In this document: one piece after another, positions 1-8,593 of the stretch | Layout of the letters: every line of letters starts with the position of its first letter | Position numbering within the stretch: position 1 is the first letter of the stretch | Source of the DNA: Pseudomonas oryzae | GTDB lineage: Bacteria > Pseudomonadota > Gammaproteobacteria > Pseudomonadales > Pseudomonadaceae | Length of the DNA: 64,000 nt | Reading direction: 5' to 3' | Assembly (NCBI RefSeq): GCF_900104805.1 | Contig: NZ_LT629751.1 | Coordinates: 2,461,001 to 2,525,000, forward strand | Program-made: the position numbers and the translations under genes | The notes under the pieces: model-generated | Told to the model about the DNA's origin: nothing | Seen by the model: only the letters and a program-made list of their open reading frames with translations | Database searches by the model: none

Positions 1-1
1 C

Positions 2-637
2 AACGAGCGACGCGATGGCCTCGCCCGGGAGCAGGCATTGAACTCCCGCCTGCACGAGGTCGATGCTGAACGTCAGCGTCTGGCCGAGAATGAACGTGGC
101 TTACAGCGCCTCCTTGAGGAACGGGCGGCGCATATCCAGTCCTTGGAGGACAAGCATCGGCATGCCTGGGAAGCGCTGAACCATTATCGCCAGCAACATC
201 TGGCGCAACGTGAGCAGGAAACCCGCCGCACCGAGGAGCAGTTGCACCAGCTGCAGCAAGAACTGCGGCGGCTGCAAGGTCAGCTGCTGGCCAAGCAGGA
301 GGAGCTCGGCCAGGTGTATCGTGAACTGGAGCGTTTGAATGCCACGCTGAAGGCTCGTAGCCTCGATTTACGTACGCAGGGCGAACAGCTGCAGCAGACG
401 CAACGCTACGCGAATCAGCTGGAAAGTGACCTGCAGCAGCAACAGGAGCGCCTTCACGCCGTGCAGATCGATGCGTCCGTGGCCCGAGAAAAAAGCCAGC
501 GGTATGTGCTCAAGCATCGCCAGGACCGCCGCGACCTGCGTAGCCAGACGCAACAACTGGCGGCACTGCATACGCTAATCCGCCAGCTACGGGCAGAGCG
601 CGAGAGTGCCGTTGAACCGCCGCCAGACGCTGGTTAG
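2..637 (+). CDS. Coiled-coil protein, 5'-truncated by window edge (TnpT/KfrA-like candidate)
   Basis: The frame is open from base 2, so this is the C-terminal part (about 211 residues) of a longer protein. It is almost entirely heptad-rich and dominated by Gln, Glu, Arg and Leu, as in a long coiled coil, ending in a short Pro-rich tail. Proteins with an N-terminal DNA-binding domain and a coiled coil like this occur in KfrA plasmid proteins and in TnpT, the accessory factor of Tn4651-type resolution systems. The N-terminal domain is outside the window, so this placement is inference from the coiled coil and the mobile context. Its stop overlaps the stop of the convergent gene downstream by 4 bases. 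Confidence 0.6.
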   Translation, partial: NERRDGLAREQALNSRLHEVDAERQRLAENERGLQRLLEERAAHIQSLEDKHRHAWEALNHYRQQHLAQREQETRRTEEQLHQLQQELRRLQGQLLAKQEELGQVYRELERLNATLKARSLDLRTQGEQLQQTQRYANQLESDLQQQQERLHAVQIDASVAREKSQRYVLKHRQDRRDLRSQTQQLAALHTLIRQLRAERESAVEPPPDAG

Positions 638-1551
638 GCCGAGGAGCGGCGGCAAGCGGTGCGCAGCCCGCGCCAATCGAACTCCAGCTGAAAATCCTGA
701 TCGCACTTCAGGGCCTTCTCCACGCACGTTGCCAGACGCCACGGTATGAGTAATGCTGACTCGCTGTCCCCAGCCTGGCAAAGGCGCGTCAGGTGTAGCG
801 AGTTGCGTTTGTGGACCAGATGCCACAGCCACATCAGGCAGCGATCATCCCAGCCATCGACCCAACGCTGTACAATCAGGAAATGTCCCAAGCGCCTAAA
901 CAAGGCCCTGTCCTTCATATAGCCCCATCTATAGGCAGGCCAGTTGTCCGGCGTCTCCTGAGGCGCTGCTTGGAATAGCAGAGTGAGCAAATCGTATAGC
1001 ACCAGTGCTGCTGGGTGGCCATAGGGCGGCAGGCTGGTCAGGGCACAGTAGGCTAGGAAATTCTTCCTCACCCAACACCGAAGCAGCCCGAACTGCGGCG
1101 ACCGGCTACGCAGAATGATCAGCAGGTTGCCCAAGCGCTGCCAGGTTGGACACCCGCACAGAGCCTCCATGGCTGACGGCGAACACATCGGCAAGGGCTT
1201 TCCGTTCAGACGCCAGGTTGGCAGGCACTCATCGAATACCTGACTGGGGATGCGAGGATCCAGCACCGTCCATAGGATGTTGTCATGCATTCCCTGCAGA
1301 ACTGGGCACAACGGATACAGTCGCTCCCACGTGCTGTTGTGCCACTTCACACCACGAAACAGCGCATACCATCGCTTGCGATACTCCGCCGGGATCGGTT
1401 CACCGGCCCTTACGGTGGGATCATTGCGAGCCTGCCAGGCTGCTAGCTCATAGCTGCGCACTGCACAGCCAACCGCCTTGGCCGCTTCAGCTGCGAGGAT
1501 CCACTGCTGGGCAGTGCTTATGGTTGCTGGCAGTTCAATTGTCGTGGACAT
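634..1551 (-). CDS. Hypothetical protein, 305 aa
   Basis: A complete frame starting at ATG 1551 with a GAGGTG ribosome site just upstream. I do not recognise the family. The protein is Trp- and Leu-rich (many WxxL segments), has several Cys, no signal peptide and no clear membrane helix. It has no visible catalytic motif. It is convergent with the coiled-coil gene and divergent from the transposition operon. Its base composition is intermediate between the AT-rich operon and the chromosome. A TTGACA hexamer lies upstream on its strand, but no well-spaced -10 follows. It may be cargo or part of an older mobile element. Confidence 0.6.
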   Translation of the reverse strand: MSTTIELPATISTAQQWILAAEAAKAVGCAVRSYELAAWQARNDPTVRAGEPIPAEYRKRWYALFRGVKWHNSTWERLYPLCPVLQGMHDNILWTVLDPRIPSQVFDECLPTWRLNGKPLPMCSPSAMEALCGCPTWQRLGNLLIILRSRSPQFGLLRCWVRKNFLAYCALTSLPPYGHPAALVLYDLLTLLFQAAPQETPDNWPAYRWGYMKDRALFRRLGHFLIVQRWVDGWDDRCLMWLWHLVHKRNSLHLTRLCQAGDSESALLIPWRLATCVEKALKCDQDFQLEFDWRGLRTACRRSSA

Positions 1552-2064
1552 GACACCTCACCACTCATGTACCTGCAACTACCGCAGTGTAGCGCTCATT
1601 GTGTCAACACCTGGACAAGGTTGGGCAAGATCACTCAGGGGGTTATCACGCATGCGGAAGAAATTTGCGAAGCCTGATCAAAAAGTGATGCAGTAAGTCA
1701 TTGATCCTGCAGAAATAATTTTCCTCCATGAAAAAAAATCGTGAACCCGCTTAGAGCATAACGGGTCTCGGAGCCACGGCGACAGGCGCGCATAATGTGT
1801 CTACAGATCGCTATGCGATGGCGAACCAGGTCATTGGCAGAGGGATAAGGTCATGAACAAGTGGCCCTTCAAAAAGCCTCTCAGCTGACCACCTAGCCTA
1901 TGGCCGTGGGTGCCGTTGGCCTAAATGACGAAACCAGCTCTAGTGCTCTGCGGGTTGGGATACCCCCTGTCGGTCAAGTCGGAGTGCGGAGCTCCTGTTT
2001 AGGCAGCTCGAACTCCGGAACGGAAGCGAGCACACGGGCATGTATTGAATGAGGAGGTCGAAGA
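1552..2064. other. Long non-coding leader of the transposition operon; possible element end
   Basis: About 510 bases without a convincing full gene. The first half is AT-rich (poly-A tract near 1735). The second half, 1850-2050, is rich in short complementary segments such as GGAGTGCGGAGCTCC followed by GAACTCC, so it may fold as an RNA leader. In Tn7-like elements the end next to the tnsA-side gene carries several transposase-binding repeats. I looked for a TGT/ACA terminus and repeated 15-20-mers here and found none I would defend. The region most likely holds the promoter of the operon that starts at 2065. Confidence 0.35.
1853..1888 (+). CDS. Putative 11-residue leader peptide
   Basis: A tiny reading frame, MNKWPFKKPLS, starts at an ATG preceded by purine-rich sequence (GAGGGATAAGG) and ends 176 bases before the first transposition gene. 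Position and size are like translational leader peptides that control downstream expression, but there is no codon run that would explain attenuation. This is only a candidate. Confidence 0.2.
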   Translation: MNKWPFKKPLS

Positions 2065-2715
2065 ATGCTCAACCTCACAGAACTCAAACGAGTGCTACAG
2101 TCAAAACTGGATGTCGTGGAGCCCCGGCCGTTGGCTTCGGGAACTCATATTAAGTCCACGACCGTCTTTCCTTCACGAAAGAACGACGCATCGCTGACTT
2201 GTGAAAGTCTGATCCAGGTCCACGCTTGCCTGTACCTCGAGCAAGATCAGGAAACTGCAGCCTATGTTACCCGCCCCTTTGTTCTATATAGCGAAAAAAC
2301 AAAAATTCGCTTCATACCTGATGTTCTCGCCGTGAATCGCGAAGGCTTTTACAGAATTTATCTCTTGGTGCGACCCGATGCCCCTGCATCCCCTATCCCG
2401 CACCGTGTTGAAATTCTCAAATCAGTATTGGACACAATACCAGTACAAATCTTACTACTGGACATTAACCGGCTTGTGTCACGCGCCAAGATGCACAACC
2501 TACGATATATGTACCACCAAGCTTACGGGGGAAGTCCTGAAGGAGGCGCCACAGTCGTGCATTTACTAAAGAGCAAGTTTGATAGCCAGGCGACGATCGC
2601 AGCGCTCATAGCTCAAGGCGCACACGCCGCCGACGTGTCGTTTGCTCTTTTTCACCACCTGATTGAGGCCAACCTAGAAAAGCCGCTTACCCCTAGGACT
2701 GTCTGCCGAGTCTAA
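2065..2715 (+). CDS. TnsA-like endonuclease candidate of a Tn7-like element
   Basis: 216 residues, first gene of the transposition operon, with a clear GAGGAGG site 7 bases before ATG. TnsA proteins are PD-(D/E)xK nucleases that cut the 5' transposon strand next to the TnsB transposase. The central part here (about residues 75-110) has an RFIPDV segment followed by a hydrophobic strand containing a YLLV core, in the place where TnsA-type folds carry their catalytic Asp. I cannot see a textbook ExK, so the assignment rests mainly on size and position immediately before the transposase. The gene ends 2 bases before the next start, so the two are co-transcribed. Composition is clearly more AT-rich than the chromosome further right. 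Confidence 0.6.
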   Translation: MLNLTELKRVLQSKLDVVEPRPLASGTHIKSTTVFPSRKNDASLTCESLIQVHACLYLEQDQETAAYVTRPFVLYSEKTKIRFIPDVLAVNREGFYRIYLLVRPDAPASPIPHRVEILKSVLDTIPVQILLLDINRLVSRAKMHNLRYMYHQAYGGSPEGGATVVHLLKSKFDSQATIAALIAQGAHAADVSFALFHHLIEANLEKPLTPRTVCRV

Positions 2716-2717
2716 AT

Positions 2718-4625
2718 ATGCGTGAGCCACTGAAGATATCCCCAGGGGAGCGATACTCCTATCTCGGGGAAACTTTTCAAGTTATGGAAGTGAAGGACAG
2801 TAGAGTTCAACTACGTTCGATCAGGCCAAGCGGGCGAATCATGAACCCGACCCTCGAACGACTGAGCCGTGCCCATCTCAAAGGCGACCTGATCAAGACG
2901 CAGGAGGCCCCATTTCCGTGCGATCCGACCAAAATCATGAGCGCACTCTCAGAAAAGCACCGGCAGGTACTTAAAAGACGAATAACCTACGTGAAGGCCT
3001 TAATCGACCAGCTTGGACCTCATTTACCGAAAAAAAAAGCAGAGTCAATTGCATCTAAAGTAGCGACTCAAATCGGCGACGCAAAACCACCTTGCTACAC
3101 CGTCCTTTACGAATGGGTGAAAGCCTATAAGCAGCGCGCTGGAAACATCATTTCCCTCATACCATCGACTCACCGAACACGAGGCTACCGACTGCTCAAT
3201 CAGCCTGAAGAGGTTCAGAAAATAGTTCGTTATCACATCGATACGGATTACTTAACCTGCCCCCCGCTAAGCAAGGCAGAAGTCATTGACAACATTCAAG
3301 GTGCGATCTACAGGATCAATGAAAACCGTGAAGCTCTTTACAAACTAACCTCTCCTTCGCCCAGCACACTATACCGTATTCTTGCTGAGCTAGATTTCTA
3401 CACCGTAGAAAAAGCTCAGCGAGGCCCGCGAATCGCCAAGACCCATCAGAAGTGGAGCAAAAAGTACCAGAGAAATTTACGGATATTGGAAATTGTTGAG
3501 GGTGATAGTCATGAGTTGGATATTGATGTAGTGGATTCCGAAGGTCAAGTGCTGGGCCGCCCTTGGCTCACCAAGCTCGTAGAAATACGTACGGCCTGCG
3601 TCGTCGGGTGGGACATCTCGCTAAATCCACCCTCTATCGATAAAACGATTCGTGCAATCAAAGCATCCCTACACTGCGATAACACCTATGGGGGACTTGC
3701 AATTTCATATGTCTTTGATAATGGCCAAGAATTCACGACACAGAGATTAAAAGACATCATGAAGGAGTTTGGCGCCGAGGTCAAGTTCTGCAGAATTGGT
3801 AATGCAGATGACAAACCCCACGTAGAGTCATCTTTTAAAACCTGGACGAAAGATATTGCACAGCATTTGCCTGGCACCACCTTTTCCAATCCAGAAGCAC
3901 GCGGTGACTACGACTCAGAGTCGAACGCTCAGATGACGCTGGAGGATGTAAAGTCAGTGTATTCCGACTGGCTGGAAAACTACTACCATAAGCATTTTCA
4001 CCACGGCTTGGGTATGGCACCTGAAGAAGCATGGCGTGAATGTGTTACTGACGAAATAGCCATAAAAAAATATTCCTTAGAGGACATCGACCGTTATTTC
4101 CTAAATTTAGGTCATGCCACCCCAAACGCAAAGGGGCACCTTACAATCAACAAGGTTAGTTGGACATCAGGAGCAGTTCCCTTCCTGGCAAAGCTTGAGC
4201 CAAAGCCTGAGTTCTTATGCGTACTATATGACACTAGCGATCTTGGAAGGGCCTGGGCATATCATCCAGCTTACCCTGAAAACATACAACCGCTGGAGCC
4301 AGTAGATGCGACTTACCAAGTAGGCATGACAATGAGCCTACACCAAATCATTTGCGACCGACTCACCGAGAAAAAAAAGGAACTTTGCTATTTCTCTGCA
4401 CGTCAAGAACGCGCTCGGATACTCAACACCTGGCGCGGCCCAAAGAATAAAAAGCATCGCAAAAATAGTGCAAAAGCACGTGAGCTCTATAAGGAGCCTA
4501 GCCAATCATCAGAAATTACGCACCCCATAATTGAGATGAGATCTTCGCACCTCCACCCAACCCAAAGAGGTGACGGAAATTCTGCACCCTATAGCGTCAT
4601 AGAGGTTGATGATGAATTCGACTGA
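2718..4625 (+). CDS. tniA: DDE transposase TniA/TnsB-like
   Basis: 635 residues, usual length for TnsB/TniA-type retroviral-integrase-fold transposases. The catalytic triad is readable: Asp about 263 (in VEGDSHELDI), Asp about 334 (in VFDNGQEF) and Glu about 370 (in DDKPHVES), with 35 residues between the last two, i.e. DD(35)E. The N-terminal third is basic and helical and should bind the transposon ends; a Mu-C-like beta domain follows the core. It would join cut 3' ends to target DNA, working with the ATPase encoded next. The start ATG at 2718 lies 2 bases after the preceding stop. The gene end overlaps the next gene, consistent with translational coupling. Confidence 0.93.
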   Translation: MREPLKISPGERYSYLGETFQVMEVKDSRVQLRSIRPSGRIMNPTLERLSRAHLKGDLIKTQEAPFPCDPTKIMSALSEKHRQVLKRRITYVKALIDQLGPHLPKKKAESIASKVATQIGDAKPPCYTVLYEWVKAYKQRAGNIISLIPSTHRTRGYRLLNQPEEVQKIVRYHIDTDYLTCPPLSKAEVIDNIQGAIYRINENREALYKLTSPSPSTLYRILAELDFYTVEKAQRGPRIAKTHQKWSKKYQRNLRILEIVEGDSHELDIDVVDSEGQVLGRPWLTKLVEIRTACVVGWDISLNPPSIDKTIRAIKASLHCDNTYGGLAISYVFDNGQEFTTQRLKDIMKEFGAEVKFCRIGNADDKPHVESSFKTWTKDIAQHLPGTTFSNPEARGDYDSESNAQMTLEDVKSVYSDWLENYYHKHFHHGLGMAPEEAWRECVTDEIAIKKYSLEDIDRYFLNLGHATPNAKGHLTINKVSWTSGAVPFLAKLEPKPEFLCVLYDTSDLGRAWAYHPAYPENIQPLEPVDATYQVGMTMSLHQIICDRLTEKKKELCYFSARQERARILNTWRGPKNKKHRKNSAKARELYKEPSQSSEITHPIIEMRSSHLHPTQRGDGNSAPYSVIEVDDEFD

Positions 4626-5607
4626 GCAAGATGCCGTTCTGAAACAGTTCAGCCGTCAGATAGTTATGTATCCGACATTTGATCGCGCCAATGCGCAACT
4701 GCAGCGCGCAATACGAGCAACTGAGTTACGTGGAGAGCCCAGTTGCGCATTGCTATACGGCCCATCAGGCAGCGGGAAGTCTAAGCTCTGCAAAATATTT
4801 CGAAACTCGTTTGATGCCGCAGACCATTCGATCGAAGTTGATGGAAAATACCGAAATCGCCCCGCATTTTATTGCACAGTGCCGACGCCTGTTACCGTAA
4901 AAAGCTTTTTGAAATCTATTCTAGCTCGCCTTGGACACCCCAACGCGGCAGGAGACGCCGCAGATATGAATTATGAACTCATCCAATCGATCACTACAGC
5001 CAAAACCAAAGTTATGATTTTTGATGAGTTCCAGCGTTTAACAAAGCGCGAGGCTGAAAAATCACGACAACTAACCATCGACTGGCTCGTGGCGCTACTG
5101 AACGAAATACACATACCGATTATTATCTGCGGCACACCGGAATGCTTAACACTCTTGGATGACGCACCATTAGCACGCCGCTACCCCTACCTCGCAAACC
5201 TAGACTACTTGTCCTTTAGCGAACGGGAGAATTCTGAATTTGTACAAACCTTAAGAGGTTTAGATGATGCAATATACAACATTGCCGTACTTGAATCGGG
5301 AGTACACTTTCACGACATGTCAATCTGCGCCCCCCTATATGCGGCCACTCGTGGAAACCTGGAATATTTGCGACATGTACTCTATTTCGCCATAGAGCGC
5401 TGCCTGACTCGTGGCTATCGAGCACTGCAACGTCAAGACCTCATTGAAGCCTGTCAGTGCATCAGGCTGCCACTCAACTTATCCCTCTGGCAAAACCCTT
5501 TTGAGATCAGTCACAACAACTGCATGAAGTTTATAATCGACCATGAAACCAAAACAATCGAGATCGCTGCTCAAAAGGAAGCTGCTATTCGTTCCTTTTC
5601 CACTTGA
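4612..5607 (+). CDS. tniB: AAA+ transposition ATPase TniB/TnsC-like
   Basis: About 331 residues. Walker A is GPSGSGKS near residue 50 and Walker B is VMIFDEF near residue 136, followed by a sensor-like region (IIICGTPE). TnsC/TniB proteins form ATP-dependent filaments on target DNA and link the targeting protein to the transposase. I chose ATG 4612 because AGAGG ends 6 bases before it; ATG 4609 is also possible. The gene overlaps the end of tniA by about 14 bases and the next gene starts inside its 3' end, so expression is coupled. AT-rich like its neighbours. Confidence 0.9.
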   Translation: MNSTEQDAVLKQFSRQIVMYPTFDRANAQLQRAIRATELRGEPSCALLYGPSGSGKSKLCKIFRNSFDAADHSIEVDGKYRNRPAFYCTVPTPVTVKSFLKSILARLGHPNAAGDAADMNYELIQSITTAKTKVMIFDEFQRLTKREAEKSRQLTIDWLVALLNEIHIPIIICGTPECLTLLDDAPLARRYPYLANLDYLSFSERENSEFVQTLRGLDDAIYNIAVLESGVHFHDMSICAPLYAATRGNLEYLRHVLYFAIERCLTRGYRALQRQDLIEACQCIRLPLNLSLWQNPFEISHNNCMKFIIDHETKTIEIAAQKEAAIRSFST

Positions 5608-8167
5608 CGCAGAGAGCCCCTGCAGTATATTCAAGCGGGCGGCTCGTAAAAACGGCTGCCGGAATGCAGGGCTATTATCCAACCATTTCCCGTCATTTAA
5701 TCGCGATGCCTCGTGCCTTTCGCGTGATTGCGCTATTGCCGACTTTTTCGCATCGCAGGCTGGCGATAGCTCTCATCAAGTCCTGTGCGGATTTTATGCT
5801 CCAACGGGCGCCAGGATGAACCGCCCAGACCTGATCATCCAGGGCCTCAAGGTCAAATCAAAAATAATTCGCTACAAATCAGCGGCGTTTTGCTCCGATT
5901 GCTATCAGGAGGGACATGAACTTTTCATCAAAGACTTATCAATCGCGGCCGCCTGCCCTGTTCACAAAAAGAGGTATCTTACGACCTGCCCCCAATGCAA
6001 AAAGAAGCTTGGCTGGTTCGAACCGCTCTATCAAGAGTGCAGCTGCAATCACGTACTTGAGTCTGAAAACTGTTCAGAATTTGACGTTGAGCCCGAGCAG
6101 TATCTTATGACCTTGTGGTCAGTGCAAAATCAAGCCGAACTAGACAAATTATTAGTGATTTTAAAACAGTTGGGCTTCAACTTCAGAGCGCCGACTTCTC
6201 CTTATAACCGAGGCACCCTTCGCGCAGCTATTTCTGTCATACAACAGCACTGGGAAGATCTATCGCTTTACATTCGGCAACTATTAGACTATCACACCGG
6301 AGTCAGCCCAGAGCTGACCAAGGCTAAGCTTGCATGCGTTGACGGGCTCGACAGCATAACAATAGACCAAGCTTACATCGTCGCATGCAAAATTCCGAGC
6401 AAACCAGCAACTGAGCAAATCGATTTTTTATTATCCCCCACCCAGGTCATGAATCACTTTGGCATTTCCCAACATCAGTTCACCTACCTCCAAAAAAACC
6501 CGGAATTCCCGAAGCGACCAACCAGGCAATATTGGTATCGCCCTCACGACATTGAAACCATTGCAAAATTATGTACCTGGGGAATAAGCACCACATGGGG
6601 ACGCCTACCCGCGAGCAAGGAGGCGACGCTGACTGCAAATGAAGCAGCTGCTTCGCTCGACATTTCCCGCCATCAGCTAAATCTTATACTAACGAACAAA
6701 TTATTAGATTCGCGCATAGGTCCAAATGGCGTCATTTCAATAAAGGAAAATGACCTTGAAAATTTCAAATCAAAATTCACCCCGATCAAACTTCTAGCGT
6801 CCCAGATGGGTATCACACCATCACAGGTACGAGCCCGCCTACTAAAAAACTACCCAAGCGCTCCAATATTTGAATCACACACACTAGACCTCTTACTGAC
6901 CTATAACTCCCGGGCTACTACTATAAAGAATGAAGCTATTAAAAAGCGTGGTTTTCAGCGGTGCCGCGAGAGCGCGCTGGCTTCTTGGGCCACCCGTAAG
7001 AATGAAATGCCACGAATCGAAGCATCAGCTGCAAGCGATTATACATCAGCCAGAACAGCTGCGTGCCATCTAGGCATCCATAAAACGATCATCTGCGAAT
7101 TAGTTCGGAATAATATATTTCACGATGTTGGTGCTGGACCCGCTGGTGAGTACATGATCCCCACAGACCAAGTAGATAAATTCTGGAAAAAATACATATC
7201 ACTTACTGAGACAGCAGCACTGCTGCAGCACAGCAAATTCTCGACATCATCGGTATTACTTTTAGACAATGTACGCCCCATCACGGGCCCTATAACTCAT
7301 AACGGAAGTACTCATTTTTACCTTAGATCAGACATAATCAGCTACCTGGAAAGAAAAAAACAGCCAGAGACAAGCACGAAACACAACAACTGGATGAACC
7401 TCGATGAGGCCGCCGCTCAACTGAAAATGTCGAAACACTCATTAAGAAACATACTATATTCAGAATTATTTAGGGGCCAACTTCAATACTTTCATGGCCG
7501 ACTTTACGTCAACCGAAAGTTCATTATCGATTTCAACGAAGCTTATATCCTACCAACCGAAGCCTCTAAAATCCTAAACACTCCCCGAAGGGAGGTAACG
7601 AAGGCACTAAATCAGATGGGGATACTTCCACTTACAGGACCGACTGTAGATGGGCGATCGACTCATGTTTTTGTTCGATCTGATCTCATAGAGAGGCAGA
7701 CACAAAGCACACACAACATCAGAACACCAGCAAATACAAACTTCAGCACGACACCTCAAGCTAGAGAAACCAACAAACGACTGCTAATTAACATACCGCC
7801 TCACAATGAACCTCCAACTAGGTACATCAATATCAAATGCCTCCTTAAGAAATTCAAACTATCCCCTAAAGCATTCACGCAAATATTTGTGAGAGATGGA
7901 TTTATTAAAGTCCTCAAATTCAGCCATGAAACCTTCCTGACTCGTACCGCAGCCGGGGAGGTTTCTAGGATTCTTGAAAACTACGTAACGTGCACACAAG
8001 CTGATGCAATGTTCGACCGCCATGGGCATACCCGTAATTTGATCAAGCTAGGAAAGCTTTCACCTGACCAGCCCATCCCACCACACCTTTCAAAAGTCAC
8101 ATTAATTAGCAAAGCCAAAATAACTGAAGCCATCGCCTCCTCTCAACAACCCAAAAATCAACCTTAA
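5543..8167 (+). CDS. tniQ: Very long TniQ/TnsD-like target-selection protein
   Basis: 874 residues, far longer than typical TniQ (about 400) or TnsD (about 500). The N-terminus (VPFPLDAESPCSIFKRAAR) matches the TniQ entry strand and helix, and a TniQ zinc ribbon follows at about 115-165 (FCSDCYQEGH, ACPVHKK, TCPQCKKK, ECSCNH). From about 290 onward come repeated excisionase/MerR-like units with an alternating pattern: LTANEAAASLDISRHQL, YTSARTAACHLGIHKTI, SLTETAALLQ, MNLDEAAAQLKMSKHSL, ILPTEASKILNTPRREV, YINIKCLLKKFKLSPKA. Each is followed by a small wing. These should read target DNA. ATG 5543 is the first plausible start, overlapping tniB by 65 bases; its ribosome site is poor, so the exact start is uncertain. 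Confidence 0.85.
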   Translation: MKPKQSRSLLKRKLLFVPFPLDAESPCSIFKRAARKNGCRNAGLLSNHFPSFNRDASCLSRDCAIADFFASQAGDSSHQVLCGFYAPTGARMNRPDLIIQGLKVKSKIIRYKSAAFCSDCYQEGHELFIKDLSIAAACPVHKKRYLTTCPQCKKKLGWFEPLYQECSCNHVLESENCSEFDVEPEQYLMTLWSVQNQAELDKLLVILKQLGFNFRAPTSPYNRGTLRAAISVIQQHWEDLSLYIRQLLDYHTGVSPELTKAKLACVDGLDSITIDQAYIVACKIPSKPATEQIDFLLSPTQVMNHFGISQHQFTYLQKNPEFPKRPTRQYWYRPHDIETIAKLCTWGISTTWGRLPASKEATLTANEAAASLDISRHQLNLILTNKLLDSRIGPNGVISIKENDLENFKSKFTPIKLLASQMGITPSQVRARLLKNYPSAPIFESHTLDLLLTYNSRATTIKNEAIKKRGFQRCRESALASWATRKNEMPRIEASAASDYTSARTAACHLGIHKTIICELVRNNIFHDVGAGPAGEYMIPTDQVDKFWKKYISLTETAALLQHSKFSTSSVLLLDNVRPITGPITHNGSTHFYLRSDIISYLERKKQPETSTKHNNWMNLDEAAAQLKMSKHSLRNILYSELFRGQLQYFHGRLYVNRKFIIDFNEAYILPTEASKILNTPRREVTKALNQMGILPLTGPTVDGRSTHVFVRSDLIERQTQSTHNIRTPANTNFSTTPQARETNKRLLINIPPHNEPPTRYINIKCLLKKFKLSPKAFTQIFVRDGFIKVLKFSHETFLTRTAAGEVSRILENYVTCTQADAMFDRHGHTRNLIKLGKLSPDQPIPPHLSKVTLISKAKITEAIASSQQPKNQP

Positions 8168-8552
8168 CCACCCTTGCTCACCTGGCTGTGAGAACTCGGC
8201 CGACGACTTTTCAGTTCTGCCCCACATACGATAGACGCTGTTGCTCTCATCAATACAACAGCCCAGCCAACCCCATACTTTTTATAACAAAACCGTATCT
8301 GCGCACACATTAGAAACCACCTTTTCACCTGTCGAATATTTTTTACGCAGGTTTCGTCGCCTAGTGACTAGCCACGCGAAAAATTCGTAAACCCTGACAA
8401 ATTTATTCATATTTTTTGATGCGAAATTCGATAAGCCATTGAATTTATTTATATCAAATTTCGCGGCTCCCTGAGAAACACCGGCGGCAACAGCCGAAAG
8501 ACTGAACGCTTTACCTGAAATGGATATTTGGGGCAGCGAGTAAGGACCAGAG
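8168..8552. other. AT-rich intergenic region with a thrice-repeated GCGAAATT-type motif
   Basis: There is no convincing gene here. Three related 10-12-mers occur: GCGAAAAATTCG at 8376-8387, GCGAAATTCG at 8421-8430 and, inverted, CAAATTTCGC at 8455-8464. They could be protein-binding sites (transposase or regulator) for the element or for the ATPase gene downstream. A transcript ending at the terminator at 8553 would have to start in or before this stretch. Confidence 0.35.
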
Positions 8553-8576
8553 CCCCGCCTAGTGCGGGGTTTTTTT
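8553..8576 (+). terminator. Rho-independent terminator
   Basis: Stem CCCCGC/GCGGGG with a 5-base loop, followed by seven T. It lies inside an apparent upstream extension of the ATPase reading frame, which shows that the true ATPase start must be downstream. It ends the transposition operon transcript or a small RNA from 8168-8552. Confidence 0.85.
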
Positions 8577-8593
8577 GTGGAGCACAAAACAGA

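Noticed and set aside
2718-8167. A CRISPR-associated transposon (CAST)
   Set aside because: No cas genes or repeats lie in or next to the operon. The I-C relic at 35863 is 27 kb away and lies beside a toxin locus.
8528-8593. Upstream extension of the ATPase gene from ATG 8528
   Set aside because: It would translate through a strong rho-independent terminator (CCCCGC/GCGGGG plus seven T). ATG 8594 has its own ribosome site.
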